From: Azolla caroliniana
Taxonomy: Eukaryota; Polypodiophyta
Assembly: GCA_043228905.1 (NCBI GenBank)
Contig: JBHGNT010000020.1
Span: 8,432,001 to 8,496,000 of the forward strand
DNA: 64,000 nucleotides
Reading direction: 5' to 3'
The position numbers were made by a program, and so were the translations under genes. This document shows positions 12,501-24,444 of this stretch, in pieces. The notes beneath the pieces are model-generated. The model searched no databases, was not told where the DNA came from, and saw nothing but the letters and a program-made list of their open reading frames with translations. Within the stretch, counting starts at the first letter, position 1, and each line of letters starts with the position of its first letter.

Positions 12501-13831
12501 CTCAAAAGCTGAACGGAACTACTCTACGACGGAACGCGAGGCATTAGGAATGGTGTATAGTGTCACAAAGTACAGGCACTATCTGCTCGGAAGGAAGTTT
12601 TCCTTCCATGTCGACCATTCGGCACTACTCTACCTGGTCTCGAAGGCATCCCTGACGGGAAAAATTGCACGATGGACACTGTTGTTACAGGAATTTGAAT
12701 TCGACATTTTCCACCGACCCGGGGCGCAGCATGCGGTAGCGGACTACCTAAGCAGACTCGAATCCAGAGAAGCAAGGGACGGCGTCCAGGATGAGTTCCC
12801 CGACGCGGAGTTGTTCCGGATCACGACGGAACCAGCAACGGATGCAACGGTAGCCGATGAAGACACGTGGCTAACTGAGATGCATCAGTTCCTGAGCACC
12901 GGAGTACCCCCGGAGAACATGGACCGCGATGAAAGGAAAAGGGTAGCAGTACGAAGCAGACATTTCTGCTTGGTTGGAGACACCCTCTATCACAAGGGGG
13001 CAGATGGCATCTGGAGACGAGCAGTGCGGAGCGATGAGAAGGATCTAATCCTCAGGGAAGCCCACTGTGGAATTGCCGGCGGGCATTATGCCGGCGACAC
13101 AACCGCTCAGAAAATATGGCAGAGCGGACTATGGTGGCCCACCACCCTAAAAGATGCCGTGAAGTATAGCAGAGAATGCGATTTGTATCAACGACTGGGC
13201 CAACCCACGGAGCAGGCCCGGATGCCACACCACCTGGTCTTGCCATTGGAACAGTTTCAAAAGTGGGGTTTGGACTTTGTCGGTCCCTTCAAGCCACCGG
13301 CAATGCGAACCGGAAATCGGTATGTCATAGAGGCGACCGACTATTGCACCAAATGGGTAGAAGCGAAGGCCTTATGGGACAACACGGCCGCGTCCACGGC
13401 AAAGTTCCTGTAGGAGTGCATATGGTGCCGGTATGGATGCCCGATCGAGCTTATAAGTGACCAAGGAGGACACTTTCTCGGGCAGGTAGTAGAAAGCCTG
13501 ACGTCATTTTACGCGGTGGTACATAAAAGGATTACTCCCTACTACCCTCAAGCCAATGGACTAGTGGAATCGACGAACACAACTCTATAGAACATCCTAC
13601 GAAAAATCGTCAACGAGAACCGGACCGACTGGGATACGAAATTGCAGAGCGCGCTATGGCCATACCGAACAACGTACAAAACCAACATCCGAACAACCCC
13701 GTTCCGACTAGCATTCGGTTTAGAAGCGGTCATGCCGGTAGAGTTCCAGATCCCCAGCTTATGGATCCATGTAAAGGAGCGCTTAAGTGAGAAGGAGTCC
13801 GAACGAATCCGGCTGGCGACGTTGTTGGAAT
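9586..13831 (+). pseudogene. gypsy family-B copy B1, gag-pol, left part
   Basis: Old Ty3/gypsy gag-pol joined abruptly to M0; the 5' LTR and gag N-terminus are lost. In order: two zinc knuckles (CTTCLNSGHSTVDC near 9700 and CMICNSRAHTTDRC near 9757), a charged Arg/Asp/Tyr linker, a third knuckle CYYCPKEGHYSNQC (about 10221), the protease motif IDGGSGVNVIS (about 10725), and RT with VPKKNGKIR (about 11645) and FLDDF (about 11972). RNase H (FVDASDVAIGS near 12410), the integrase HHCC region (13060-13200) and the D,D,E core follow. The reading stays in one frame but is broken by stops at 10063, 10516, 10951, 11602, 11965, 13411 and 13588. B2 interrupts it at 13831. Confidence 0.88.
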
Positions 13832-14250
13832 TGTTACCGGCCGGCAAGGAGTCCAAAATAAGGAGTGAAGGAATTAATTAAGTATGGTTGTAAATAAGCA
13901 TAGTATGGACGAACGGACTGGAAACGGTATGCCGTTCCAGATCCGGACGGATCCCGAATAGGTGCGATAGGCACCGTTTTGTACTACGGACCGGAAACCT
14001 ATTTAAAGGCCCGGAGCCCATTGTAATCGCAGCGGATAATTAATAGAGCGTATGGTGTTTATACTTCTGTGTTGATTTCCGTTCTGTACTTACTGTTATA
14101 TCTTACGCGTGTAATTAACAAAAGCGCTCTAATCGTGTAACCTACTTAGGTCGGTGTAATCGTTGAGTCATAATCCTATGCCGTAATCACCCTTTGGTGA
14201 AGTGTCTCCGTGACACCTTGTGTTAGGCCTTGTCCGGTCAGAGAATAACA
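13832..14250 (+). repeat. B2 5' LTR
   Basis: 419 bp, TG...CA ends. It carries a TATTTAAAG promoter word near 13999, in the same place as in the other family-B LTRs, so the transcript would start in the second half. Confidence 0.93.
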
Positions 14251-14256
14251 CAGTTT

Positions 14257-14268
14257 TGGCGACCACGA
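14257..14268 (+). other. B2 primer binding site, tRNA-Arg-like
   Basis: TGGCGACCACGA, 6 nt after the 5' LTR. It would pair with a tRNA 3' end TCGTGGTCGCCA, which from memory fits tRNA-Arg. The same word with the same 6-nt spacing follows the B3 LTR (24398-24409) and, on the minus strand, the B4 LTR (59091-59080). Confidence 0.65.
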
Positions 14269-14299
14269 TTCCTACTTTCTCGCAGCGAACGACGGCTTA

Positions 14300-14311
14300 A
14301 TGGATGACTAG
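14300..14311 (+). promoter_or_regulatory. Minimal uORF overlapping the B2 gag-pol start
   Basis: ATG GAT GAC TAG; the main ATG begins at the fourth base (ATGGATG). The same arrangement occurs in B3 (24441), A (36763) and B4 (59049, minus). Likely tunes initiation at the main start. Confidence 0.55.
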
Positions 14312-17300
14312 ACCAACGCACGACCTGGTTACAGACCGAGCTCGACGCCTCGCCGAACGGCAAAGACGGCGTGAGACTTTCCAGCAAGCAGCGCACGAAA
14401 TTCGCTCGGATCATTTGTTCTCCAACGAGATTCGGAGAGTCGCGGAGGAATCTCTTCGGTTACAGCAAACTCGCGACCAGGACGACGGAAGCAGTCTAAG
14501 TAGTCTCCGGGAAACCGAACGCCTCCTCGAGGCGCTGGCAAGCGGAGAAAACGAGGCAGAAGCCTTTTCAGCCTACGAATCGGATTCCGAAGGGGGATAC
14601 AACGTGCACACGAACTACCGGAGCAGCAACGATACCCCCGGCGGCCCGGAGGACGACAGGTCGGGTACCGTGCCGACTCCAGAACCGGAACCGTTCGACC
14701 AGGGCTATCCGGAACCGCAAACGGAAGCCGTCAACCCACCAACACCGGAAGTGGAAGAAGCAAAGCCACCGACACCAACGAAAGAGCCGGCGAAGGTACC
14801 GGAAGAAGAGCCGGTGAAGGAACCGGAAAAAGAACCGGAAGTGGAACCGGAGAGAAAACCGGAAAGATATCAACAAACGCCACTAAACCGCGGCCTAATA
14901 CTGGACGACGACATGCCGTTCCAATACTCAAAGTATCGCGATGATCCGGACACGGAAGCGCATGTTCATGCCTTCGAGCAGACATGGGAAGCAAATCACG
15001 CGTCCCAGCGATTGACACCGGAGGAAGAAGAACGCTCGAAGATAGCGGAATTCGGGGTCACGTTGGAAGGACCAACGGCACGATGGCGGCGGATGCAGGA
15101 CCCGGCGACCATCACAACCTTTGCAGAATTAAAAGCAAAATTCTTGCATTTTTTCCACAAGGAGGTCGACCAGACGATAATGGTGGGCCTGTTTTATACG
15201 ATCCGACAGGAGGCAGGGGAAAGCATTCCCCAATTCGTCATCCGTTTCCAACGAATGCATAGCCAGCTTGCCCGTGCACCCCCGGAGGAGGAATTACGGA
15301 CGATATTTTTAAACGCACTCCGGGAACCGTTACGCACGGTGTGTACGGTGATCGACTTTCGAGGAAACACCATTGACCAGGTCATTGACCGGGTCAGAGA
15401 AATGGAAAAGTCAAGCTCATGGCTTACACTGGGAGCACTGCAACGGGCGTTACCCACCGATGAAGATCTCCGGTTCCGGCAGGCAATTCAATGCACAATC
15501 TGCTTGAATGCCGGACACTCGGCAGTGGAGTGCACCATGCGAACCCAGTGTGTGATTTGTCAATCCAAGAGTCATACAACGGACCGGTGCGAGTATAACC
15601 TGCTAAACCGACAAGCACCACCCGTCCGACGGATCGAGCCAAGAAGCAGCCGAGATGAAGATGAAGATCGTTGGCAAAGAATGAACCGGTACCGACCGGC
15701 ACAGGATGTCCGGTACGGAGACAGACAAGAGAATGATGGCCGGTACGGGGATCGGCATGATAACTACGACCGGTATGAGCGATCGGACCGTTATCGGGAG
15801 TCCAACAGACGACACGAGCAATACGACAGAGACCATTCCCCTGGTTACCGAAGGCACCAGGAGGACTACGGCCGATTTTACGATCCACCACGACAGGACT
15901 ACCGAAAAAAAAATAAGAATAATAAGAAACGTAATTTCAAGAAAGGTGGTCACCCTAGGGACCCGGAACATGGAACCCCAAGGAGCCAACCGGCACAGAA
16001 CGCACCACTCACTACGGGACCGACTCCGGCTACCAGCAATGCTGAATCCAGCAATACCCGTAAAGAGTACTGCTACTACTGCAGGCAGGAAGGCCACTAC
16101 AGTAACCAGTGCCCGGCAAAGAGCTACGATAAACGACCAGCAGTTAATATGGTGGTTCCGGAAGTGGCGGATGTACAACAAGTAACCACACGGTCGAAAG
16201 GCATGGCCAAAGAGTGGGAAAAACAAGAGGCCATACGAAAACAGGCGACGGAATGGGTGAAGGAAGCCAATGAAAGGAACGTCGCGGACGCAGAACGGCA
16301 AAAGGCGAATACCATAGGGAGTGCCGGCGGTAGCCACGCAGAAAACGAGACATGGCAAGCACTGCAAGAATGTCAGATCACGTTGCCATTAGGAAGACTC
16401 TTGCAGCTCGTGCCGCGATTTACGGAAGGACTAAAAACGGTCATGACAGACGGTATAGCCCCACCGGCACCAGTCCTCTTCTCGAATCCGGAGGAGGGAC
16501 CGACGGTGGTGGACACTAGTAGTCCGGTGATTACAGCTATTGTCAAAGGGCACGAACTTCCCGGCACAGTAATCGATGGAGGTTCCGGGGTGAACGTAAT
16601 AAGCCTCCGCACGTGTGATGCCTTGGGTATACATGAATGGGAGCCATGTCCGTTCTGGCTACGGATGGCGGATACGAGCTCTGTACGGCCGACGGGCTTA
16701 ATACGGAAATTGGAAGTCACCATAGGAGGTCACACATTTCACATCTCGTATGTAGTGCTGCAGCTACAGGCGCAAGGCGCGTACCCACTGTTGCTGGGCA
16801 GACCATGGTTGAAAACAGCACACATCAAGAAAAATTGGCGGAAAAATATGATTACCTTCCGGCGCGGAAAAGCCAAGATCCGGGTACGGACACAACCACG
16901 GACGAGCAACGGTAAGGAATGCACACCGCTGTATGCGGAATGCGTGAACATGCTTGAAGGGTTGGCAGACGACGAAGAAGCCCAGTACTTGGAGGAACAC
17001 CCGAAGATCGTACCACTCTTCGAGATTGACGTAGCTGAAGCCGTAGTGCCACACTTGCCGCAGCGGGACGAAACCGAAGCCGAACCAGACAAAGATTCGA
17101 TTCGGGAATTACGGCAAGCACAGGAAGCGTTGGAACGGGAAATGGCCGTTTCCCAACGGGTAAAAACATCCCAGCTCGACGAAGTGAACCTAGGAAGCAA
17201 GGACGAATCAAAGCCGGTACACATCGCCAAAGAAATGAAGCCGGAAGATAAAGCGGCGATGATCAAACTTCTCACGGAGTTTCGCGACGTATTCGCCTGG

Positions 17301-19992
17301 TCATACGAAGACATGGGAGGGCTGGACCCTCAATTATATCAACATCAGATCCACTTAGGCAAGGACGGGAAACCAGTGGCGCAAAGACGTTACCGAATGA
17401 ACCCCAACTACGCCGCCAAAGTGAAGGAGGAAATCGACAAACTCCTAAGAGTGGGCTTCATCCGGCCGGTAAAGAAAGCGACGTGGCTGAGCCCCATCGT
17501 CGTCGTCCCAAAGAAGAACGGTAAAATCCGCGTGTGTGTAGATTACAGGAAACTAAATGCAGCCACAATTACGGATGCATTCCCTCTTCCGTTCACGGAT
17601 GGAGTACTGGATGCCGTCGCCGGCCATGAAGTTTATAGCTTTTTAGATGGGTTCAGCGTATACAATCAAATCCGGATGCACCCTGTCGACCAGGAGAAGA
17701 CAACGTTCGTCACCGAATGGGGGGTGTTTGTGGCCGTAGTAATGATGTTCGGACTAAAAACGGCACCAGCAACTTTCCAGCGAATCATCATGGAGATCTT
17801 CGGCGAATACATTCCAGCCTTCATGCAGGTTTTCCTGGATGACTTTGTAGTCTATAGCCGGGAAAAAGACCATTTGCAGCACCTACGGTTATGCCTTGAA
17901 AAGTGTAGGTTATACCGGCTAAGCTTAAACCCAGCAAAATGCATCTTTGGGGTTTCAAGTGGAATCTTACTGGGACACATTGTAAGTAAGGAGGGCATTG
18001 CGGTCGACCCGGACAAAATAAACGCGATACTAGGGGCACCGGCGCCGAAAACGGCCAACGCACTAAGCCGATTCTTACGACAGATCCGGTGGCACAGCCG
18101 GATGCTCCGTCACTTGGCTGACTTGGCTACACCATTACACACCGCGGTACATCGGACACCGTTCCAATGGACGGATACGGAGGATAAGGCATACAATGCC
18201 CTGAAGGTACTTTTGTCGCAAGCACCCGTCGTGTAGCCTCCGGATTGGAGCAAGGAATTTCATGTGTTCGTTGACGCTTCCGACATCGCTATCGGCAGCG
18301 CCTTAATGCAACTTACGGAGCCCAAATGGTACCGGCTGGTATATTATGCCAGCTGGAAGCTGTCCAAGGCGGAGAAGAACTATTCGACTACGGAACGGGA
18401 GGCCCTGGGCATGATCTACAGTGTCACAAAGTTTCGTCATTACCTATTGGGAAGGAAGTTCTCCTTTCATGTGGATCACTCGGCGCTCCTGTACTTAGTG
18501 TCCAAGGCGTCCCTGACCGGTAAGTTGGCCCGTTGGACCTTGCTGTTGCAGGAGTTCGAATTCGAGATCTTCCACCGGCCCGGTATCCAGCATGTCGTAG
18601 CAGACTACCTGAGCCGGTTAGAGTCCGGAGAATCAGGCGACGGAGTATCGGATGAATTCCCGGACGCAGAGTTATTCCGTATCACCCCGGAAACGGCAGC
18701 GGACAACACGGTGGCATCAGGAGATAGGTGGCTGACAAACATGCACCAGTTCCTAAGCACGGGCCTGCCACCGGAGGAAATGAACCGGGACGAGAGGAAA
18801 CGACTGGCGGTGCAGAGCCGCAATTTCTGTCTGTTACGGGGCACTCTCTACCACAAGGGAGCAGATGGAATATGGAGACGGGCAGTCCGTAGTGACGAGA
18901 AACAAGTAATCTTACGGGAAGCACACTGTGGGGTTGCCGGAGGCCACTATGCCGGGGAAGCGACGGCAAGGAAAGTATGGTAGAGCGGCTTATGGTGGCC
19001 CACGACGTTAAAAGGCGCCGTCAAGTATGCTAAGGAATGTGACCTATGCCAACGAATGGGCCAGCCTACGGAGCAAGTACGGATGCCACACCAACCGGTA
19101 CTTCCACTAGAGCCATTCCAGAAGTGGGGGTTGGATTTTGTCGGACCGTTCAAGCCACCGGCAATGAGAACGGGTAATCGTTATGTCATCGTGGCAACAG
19201 ATTATTGCACTAAATGGGTGGAGGCTAAGGCCTTGAGAGACAACACCGCGTCATCCACAGCAAAATTCCTGTACGAAAACATTTGGTGCCGGTATGGATG
19301 TCCGATTGAATTAATCAGCGACCAAGGAGGGCACTTCCTCGGCCAGGTAGTTGAAAGCTTAACAACGTTCTATGCCGTGGTCCATAAACGGAGCACACCG
19401 TACTACCCACAAGCAAACGGGTTAGCAGAGTCAACCAACAAAACGCTCCAGAACATTCTCTGCAAAATCGTCAATGAAAACCGGACGGACTGGGATACAA
19501 AGCTCCATAGCGCGCTATGGGCGTACCGAACGGCATACAAAACAAGTATCCGGACAACGCCGTTCCGGTTAGCGTTCGGCTTAGAGGCGGTCATGCCGGT
19601 GGAATTTCAGGTACCAAGCTTACGGATCCAACTACGGGAACGATTGAATGAAAAGGAGTCGGAGGAAATGCGGCTAGCAGCACTATGCGAACTGGAGGAG
19701 CAACGGCTGGCCAACATCCTACACATGGAACTGGAGCAACGACGACGGAAAGCGTTCGTTGACCGTCACCGGAAAGGTAATGAAAAGATGTTCGAAATCG
19801 GAAAGCCGGTGCTAGTATTCCAAACGAGGATAGGCAAGATGCCGGGTAAACTCCGGTTTAGATGGACAGGCCCGTATTGGCTGACACGGGAATACAACGG
19901 GTCCTATCAGTAAGGGACACTTGCCGGTGAAGTGCTAGGCAAGTGGGTCAACGGATTTAGACTAAAGCCCTATAAAGGACCGATGCCAAGTA
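14304..19992 (+). pseudogene. gypsy gag-pol polyprotein (B2)
   Basis: One frame from MTRPTHDL to the integrase tail, with stops at 18234 (TAG), 18981 (TAG) and 19911 (TAA), after which the frame continues. Residues: acidic Pro/Glu-rich region 135-190 with repeated EPEKEP words; capsid-like helices 200-375; zinc knuckles CTICLNAGHSAVEC (about 396) and CVICQSKSHTTDRC (about 415); Arg/Asp/Tyr-rich linker 430-545; third knuckle CYYCRQEGHYSNQC (about 590). Protease DGGSG (about 757), RT VPKKNGKIR (about 1068) and FLDDF (about 1177), RNase H (18264-18600), integrase zinc finger (18920-19060) and D,D,E core (19130-19440). The frame after the TAA at 19911 runs on to a stop at 20136. RNase H starts right at the 18234 stop. 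Confidence 0.92.
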
Positions 19993-20155
19993 ACCCGTTT
20001 ATGCAGCCCACCGGCACTATACCGGGAACGGTACGGATGGAAGAAAAAGACGACGGGGAACCCGTAGCAGAGGCGAAGGAAGACACGGCAACCCGTAAGG
20101 AAAACGGTAAGGGTCCGAAGGGACCTACGGATGTGTAAGATCACATACTGTCATT

Positions 20156-20156
<1 letters not shown>

Positions 20157-20197
<41 letters not shown>
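20157..20197 (+). repeat. (AAT)n tract between gag-pol and ORF2 of B2
   Basis: A long AAT run in the spacer between the pol stop (20136) and ORF2. B3 has a pure purine tract here (35957-35991) and A has an A-rich tract (42230-42260), so the spacer is always A-rich although its exact sequence is not conserved. Confidence 0.85.
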
Positions 20198-20199
<2 letters not shown>

Positions 20200-20316
20200 G
20201 AGAAATCATTAAAAATCGAGGTATGAACGGACGTGAAAGCAAGGAGCGAAAAGGTACGTAGTGGGCATTTAAGAGCCGCCACATTACTTAATACTAAATT
20301 GGTACACGACGTGCGC

Positions 20317-23202
20317 ATGCTCGAAAAAGGAGCCAAGACGCACAGAGAAAAAGCAGAACGCATGGAGACCTTTTCATTTCGCGAGCCAAGAAGGACAGAA
20401 GCACCAAGGCGGTTGAAGCTTAGCAAACGCGAACCTGCACCCAGAGAACCCCCACGTTCGGAACTCTCTCTCTCTCGCTCTCACTCTCATCACCACTCTA
20501 CCTCGCCATCTTTCCTCGACCTCGAAGCAGACATGGACCCAGAAACGCTGTCGGAAGCGGCCAGGAAATGGCTCAGGCAACACGGACTGGATGGGTTCTT
20601 GACCATCATGGAGGCACCACCGCACAAAGAAGCCGACCGGGTCATCAAGGAGCTCGACACAGAAGTCATCACCGAGGAAGCGATCCGTGCGCTAACAGGC
20701 CTTCCGGAGGGAGGTATTTTTCAGATCGATAACACAACCTCGGAGCAACTCATTCGATATTTCGGTGAGTACTCTCTAGCCGGCAAAGGCTATCGAACGC
20801 AGGGCGGCGAAGATCCGCTATTCAGGGAGATAGCTGGAGTGCTTCATGAGTACGGCCACGTGTACCCCCGACCCCCTGTCATGCCAAAAAATCGGGCAGG
20901 GATGATCATAGCCACCTATGAAGGGATCAAGGTGGATTCGCCGGTGTTGATTGCAGACGGTTTGTGCGCGGCAATCGACACGGTACGAGGAAAGGACGGC
21001 AAGGAGGGCCGGAAGCTGTGGCATGCCGTAGCTCAGTGGATAACATTGCTCGCGCCGCCGGTCGAGACCGTCCAGCCAAAGAAGCGGCCAAGATTATCGG
21101 AAGGAAGCACCTCGAAACCTGCGTCCAAACGACAGCAGCTGCTGGCGTCGAAGGCGACGAAAGGGAAGAAACGGCTCCCAGAACCGGAGGAGGTGTCACC
21201 GGTCCGACCCGTTAAGATAACCATACGGCGACCGGGACAGAAGGAACCGGAACCCTTGACGGCACAGATACATGCCGTTACCCAGGAAGAGGAAACGGAG
21301 GAGCCAGTAGAGCACCTCCAACGACGGTCAAGAAGTAGGACCGCCGGGACAGCGGGGGAGTGTTCGGACCCGCAAAAGGAAGAAACGCCCCCAACTCAAC
21401 CTGAGCAAACCACAAGGGAGGAACCGGAACCGGTGCGTATAGAACTGGCCTTGTCGACTTCTATACAAGAAGTCATTCCAACGGCTCCGGAGACGGCGAG
21501 AACCGGAACTCAACAGCCGGCGAGCCCAGCCAGCACACACAGCGGCCAAGGAGTAGAACCAGAACGACAGATACAGGCACTCAGGCCAGAAAATTCCACA
21601 GTGAATGAGCCGACCCGACCAGTACAGCAGCAAGGCACCAGTAGCATGTGGCTACGGTGGGTAGGCGAGTAGATCGCCGGAGCGGTCGAGTACATAGAGG
21701 CGGAGGAGAGAGCGCACCACGAACAGTTGCTCGTCACAACCGTAGATCTAGAGACGGCCCGGTCCAGAATCCGGAGCCTTGAACAAGACTTGGACAGGGT
21801 CACAAGGGAAATGGCTCAATTGGCTTTGACAACACAAGTCCAAGCACCGGTGACTCCGGGCAATGTACAGAATAAAGCGTCAGATCAACCTGTACATAGC
21901 AATCAGACCCCGGCAACGGAAACCGTTCCGGAGAGAAATGCGGCACAAGCCCAAGAGCTTGCGGATTTAAAGGATGAGCTAGCTGCCCAAGAAGCGCTGA
22001 TGAGCCGCGAAAGAGAGTTGAAGACGGCAGCAGAGGCAGAACTCAAAAAGACTGCTAAGAATCTACGCCGGGCCGAGGAGAGCTTACGAAAAGGCCACCA
22101 AGCGTACGACCGGCTCAAGGAGGAAAAGGAGAAAATGCTGCAAGAGAAGGACAGGCTCCGGAGGAACGCCGAAACAGAAGTAGAGCGCCTGAAAGAGGAA
22201 CTCCGGCAGCTAAAGGACCGGGAGGACCGGAACCATCGCCAGATCAACGGCAAGCTCAAACAAAAAACGGAGGAATTTGAGCACTTGCACCGGGAGTATA
22301 AACGGTTGCAAACGGAGCACAAGGAACGGACGGATGAGCTCCGGCAAGCAGTTGATCGGACCGCAACGACATACGCTAATGAACAAGCGGAAACCAGAAG
22401 ACGGTTGGAAGAGGCGGAGAAGGTTCGGACAAAGCTCCTCAGGCAACAGCAGGCGGAAAGAGAAAGAGCGGCGGAGGTACTGCAGAGGCTGCAAACAACA
22501 TATCAAGGGCAGCTGACGCGCTACAGAGAGCAGGCGGAGGATACGGCTAATCTCATCAAGCAGTTGAAGGAGGAACGACAAGTTGTGGAAAGTAGAGCGC
22601 AAATGGGAGCAAGTCGCATCCAGGATATCATGTGGGCCTGGTTGAACCAGACCAAGAGCTTGATTGACAACGGTTCCGTCAAATGGTGGACCAAGTGGGC
22701 CCCGAACGCGGCGGAACTCCAATTGCTCCGGGCCGACGTAGAGAACCGGCGGAAGGAGGGGGATGATTGCTATATGCTGACTTCCGAAGACTTCACCGGC
22801 ATAAGAGATGAGCTGGCCGAAGACTTTCAAGCCTTGGCAGAGGACCAACTAGGGCAAGTCCGGTAACTTGTAGCTCAGCTGGACGACGACAGGCTGGAGG
22901 CGCAGATCCAGTTTGAAAGCTACGAGAGGTCCCGGATCCGGGAAGAGAAAGCACGAGAACCAGTAACGGTCAACCTCAGTGATGAGGAACCATTACTGGA
23001 AGGAGACCGGACCGGAAGCAGTCAAACGGGGATGCCGGAGTCAGAGAAACAAACGGAGCAGCCGCCTATAGAGCAGCTGGAGCAGTCTCAGTCCCAACCA
23101 CAACCACAGCAGCAGCAGCAAGCACAGCCGCAACAACCACAACCGGAAGAACAATTGGAAACTCTGGAACAAAGTATTTTGGACAATTTGGGTGAACAAT
23201 GA
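20317..23202 (+). pseudogene. Extra 3' ORF (ORF2) of B2: conserved N-domain plus coiled coil
   Basis: Not a known enzyme. Frame open from 20233, first ATG at 20317, last stop TGA at 23200-23202, broken by TAG at 21670 and TAA at 22864. The N-domain (about 20533-21060) reads LSEAARKWLRQHGLDGF, TEEAIRALTGLPEGG, YFGEYSLAGKGY and MPKNRAGMIIATYEG; each block has a counterpart in ORF2 of A. An NLS-like PKKRPRL follows (about 21075), then a Pro/Glu-rich linker. A long heptad-rich coiled coil (about 21727-22600) is followed by the module WAPNAAELQLLRADVENR (about 22695) and a Gln-rich tail ending in SILDNLGEQ. No membrane segment is visible, so it is not an env of the usual kind although it sits in the env position. 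Confidence 0.8.
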
Positions 23203-23214
23203 AGGGGCCGAGAA

Positions 23215-23254
23215 GGGTTCGACGTACAAGGTACTGTCCCACAGGCGTGCCATG
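23215..23254 (+). other. Pre-LTR hairpin of B2 in place of a polypurine tract
   Basis: GGG (23215), TTCG, ACGTAC, loop AAG, GTACTGT, CCC (23240), then a 12-nt spacer AC-less block to the LTR at 23255. Inner stem pairs C-G, A-T, T-A, G-C, bulged T, C-G, A-T. Matching structures precede the LTR of A and B5. Confidence 0.6.
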
Positions 23255-23673
23255 TGTTACCGGCCGACAAGGAGTCCAAAATAAGGAGTGAAGGAATTAA
23301 TTAAGTATGGTTGTAAATAAGCATAGTATGGACGGACGGACTCGAAACGGTATGCCGTTCCAGATCCGGACGGATCCCGAATAGGTGCGATAGGCACCGT
23401 TTTGTACTACGGACCGGAAACCTATTTAAAGGCCCGGAGCCCATTGTAATCGCAGCGGATAATTAATAGAGCGTATGGTGTTTATACTTCTGTGTTGATT
23501 TCCGTTCTGTACTTACTGTTATATCTTACGCGTGTAATTAACAAAAGCACTCTAATCGTGTAACCTACTTAGGTCGGTGTAATCGTTGAGTCATAATCCT
23601 ATGCCGTAATCACCCTTTGGTGAAGTGTCTCCGTGACACCTTGTGTTAGGCCTTGTCCGGTCAGAGAACAACA
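23255..23673 (+). repeat. B2 3' LTR
   Basis: 419 bp copy of 13832-14250 with about five substitutions (for example GGCCGGCAAGG against GGCCGACAAGG, and GAATAACA against GAACAACA at the end). Followed directly by the GGAAT target duplicate. Confidence 0.93.
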
Positions 23674-23678
23674 GGAAT

Positions 23679-23972
23679 TAGAAGAAAACCGAATAGCCAG
23701 CTTACTACAACTCGAACTGGAGCAAAGGAGGAGAAAAGCTTTCGTGGACTGACACCGGCATGGCAACGAAAAGGAGTTCGAAGTCGGGAAACCGGTGCTA
23801 CTGCTCCAGACACGGATGGGGAACATGCCGGGAAAGTTGCGGTTTCAGTGGACCGGACCATTCTGGATCACCAAGGAGTGCAATGGGTCGTATCAGCTCG
23901 GCACGTTGTCTGGAGAAGTTATCGGTAAGTGGGCAAATGGGTTTCGGCTAAAGCCGTATAAGGGAAATATGC
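23679..23972 (+). pseudogene. B1 gag-pol, right part after B2
   Basis: Resumes the B1 integrase C-terminus interrupted at 13831 by B2. The reading LELEQRRRKAFVD, stop at 23750 (CGA-to-TGA type), GKPVLLLQTRMG, LRFQWTGPFWI, GSYQLGTLSGEVIGKW ends at GFRLKPYKGNM, where the LTR of B3 starts. The GSYQLG codon run is intact here, unlike in B2 and B3. Confidence 0.88.
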
Positions 23973-24391
23973 TGTTACCGGCCGGCAAGAAGTCCAAAAT
24001 ACGGAGTGAAGGAATTAATTAAGTATGGTTGTAAATAAGCATAGTATGGACGAACGGACTGGAAACGGTATGCCGTTCCAGATCCGGACGGATCCCGAAT
24101 AGGTGCGATAGGCACCGTTTTGTACTACGGACCGGAAACCTATTTAAAGGCCCGGAGCCCATTGTAATCGCAGCGGATAATTAATAGAGCGTAAGGTGTT
24201 TATACTTCTGTGTTGATTTCCGTTCTGTACTTACTGTTATATCTTACGCGTGTAATTAACAAAAGCGCTCTAATCGTGTAACCTACTTAAGTCGGTGTAA
24301 TCGTTGAGTCATAATCCTATGCCGTAATCACCCTTTGGTGAAGTGTCTCCGTGACACCTTGTGTTAGGCCTTGTCCGGTCAGAGAATAACA
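23973..24391 (+). repeat. B3 5' LTR
   Basis: 419 bp, close to the B2 LTRs but with its own changes (for example ATACGG for ATAAGG, CTTAAGTCGG for CTTAGGTCGG, GTAAGGTGT for GTATGGTGT), so it is a separate insertion and not a recombination product of B2. Confidence 0.9.
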
Positions 24392-24444
24392 CAGTTTTGG
24401 CGACCACGATTCCTGCTTTCTCGCAGCGAACGACGGCTTAATGG

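Larger units (their letters stand above)
13832..23673 (+). mobile_element. Full-length gypsy element B2 (family B), 9.84 kb
   Basis: Two 419-bp LTRs (13832-14250 and 23255-23673) start TGTTACCGG and end AACA. The direct repeat GGAAT flanks the element at 13827-13831 and 23674-23678. It carries primer site, gag-pol, ORF2 and a pre-LTR hairpin, all on the plus strand. By eye the LTRs differ at 5 of 419 sites. It is inserted into the integrase C-terminus of B1. Several stops in gag-pol and ORF2 make it non-autonomous now. Confidence 0.95.

Noticed and set aside
15603-16367. 254-codon minus-strand frame opposite B2 gag
   Set aside because: Hydrophobic, Val/Phe-rich composition follows from the Arg/Asp/Tyr-rich sense codons. 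It repeats in B3 only because the sense strand is conserved.
20157-20197. CRISPR-like or regulatory repeat between pol and ORF2 of B2
   Set aside because: Plain AAT microsatellite without spacers; the same spacer in B3 is a purine run.
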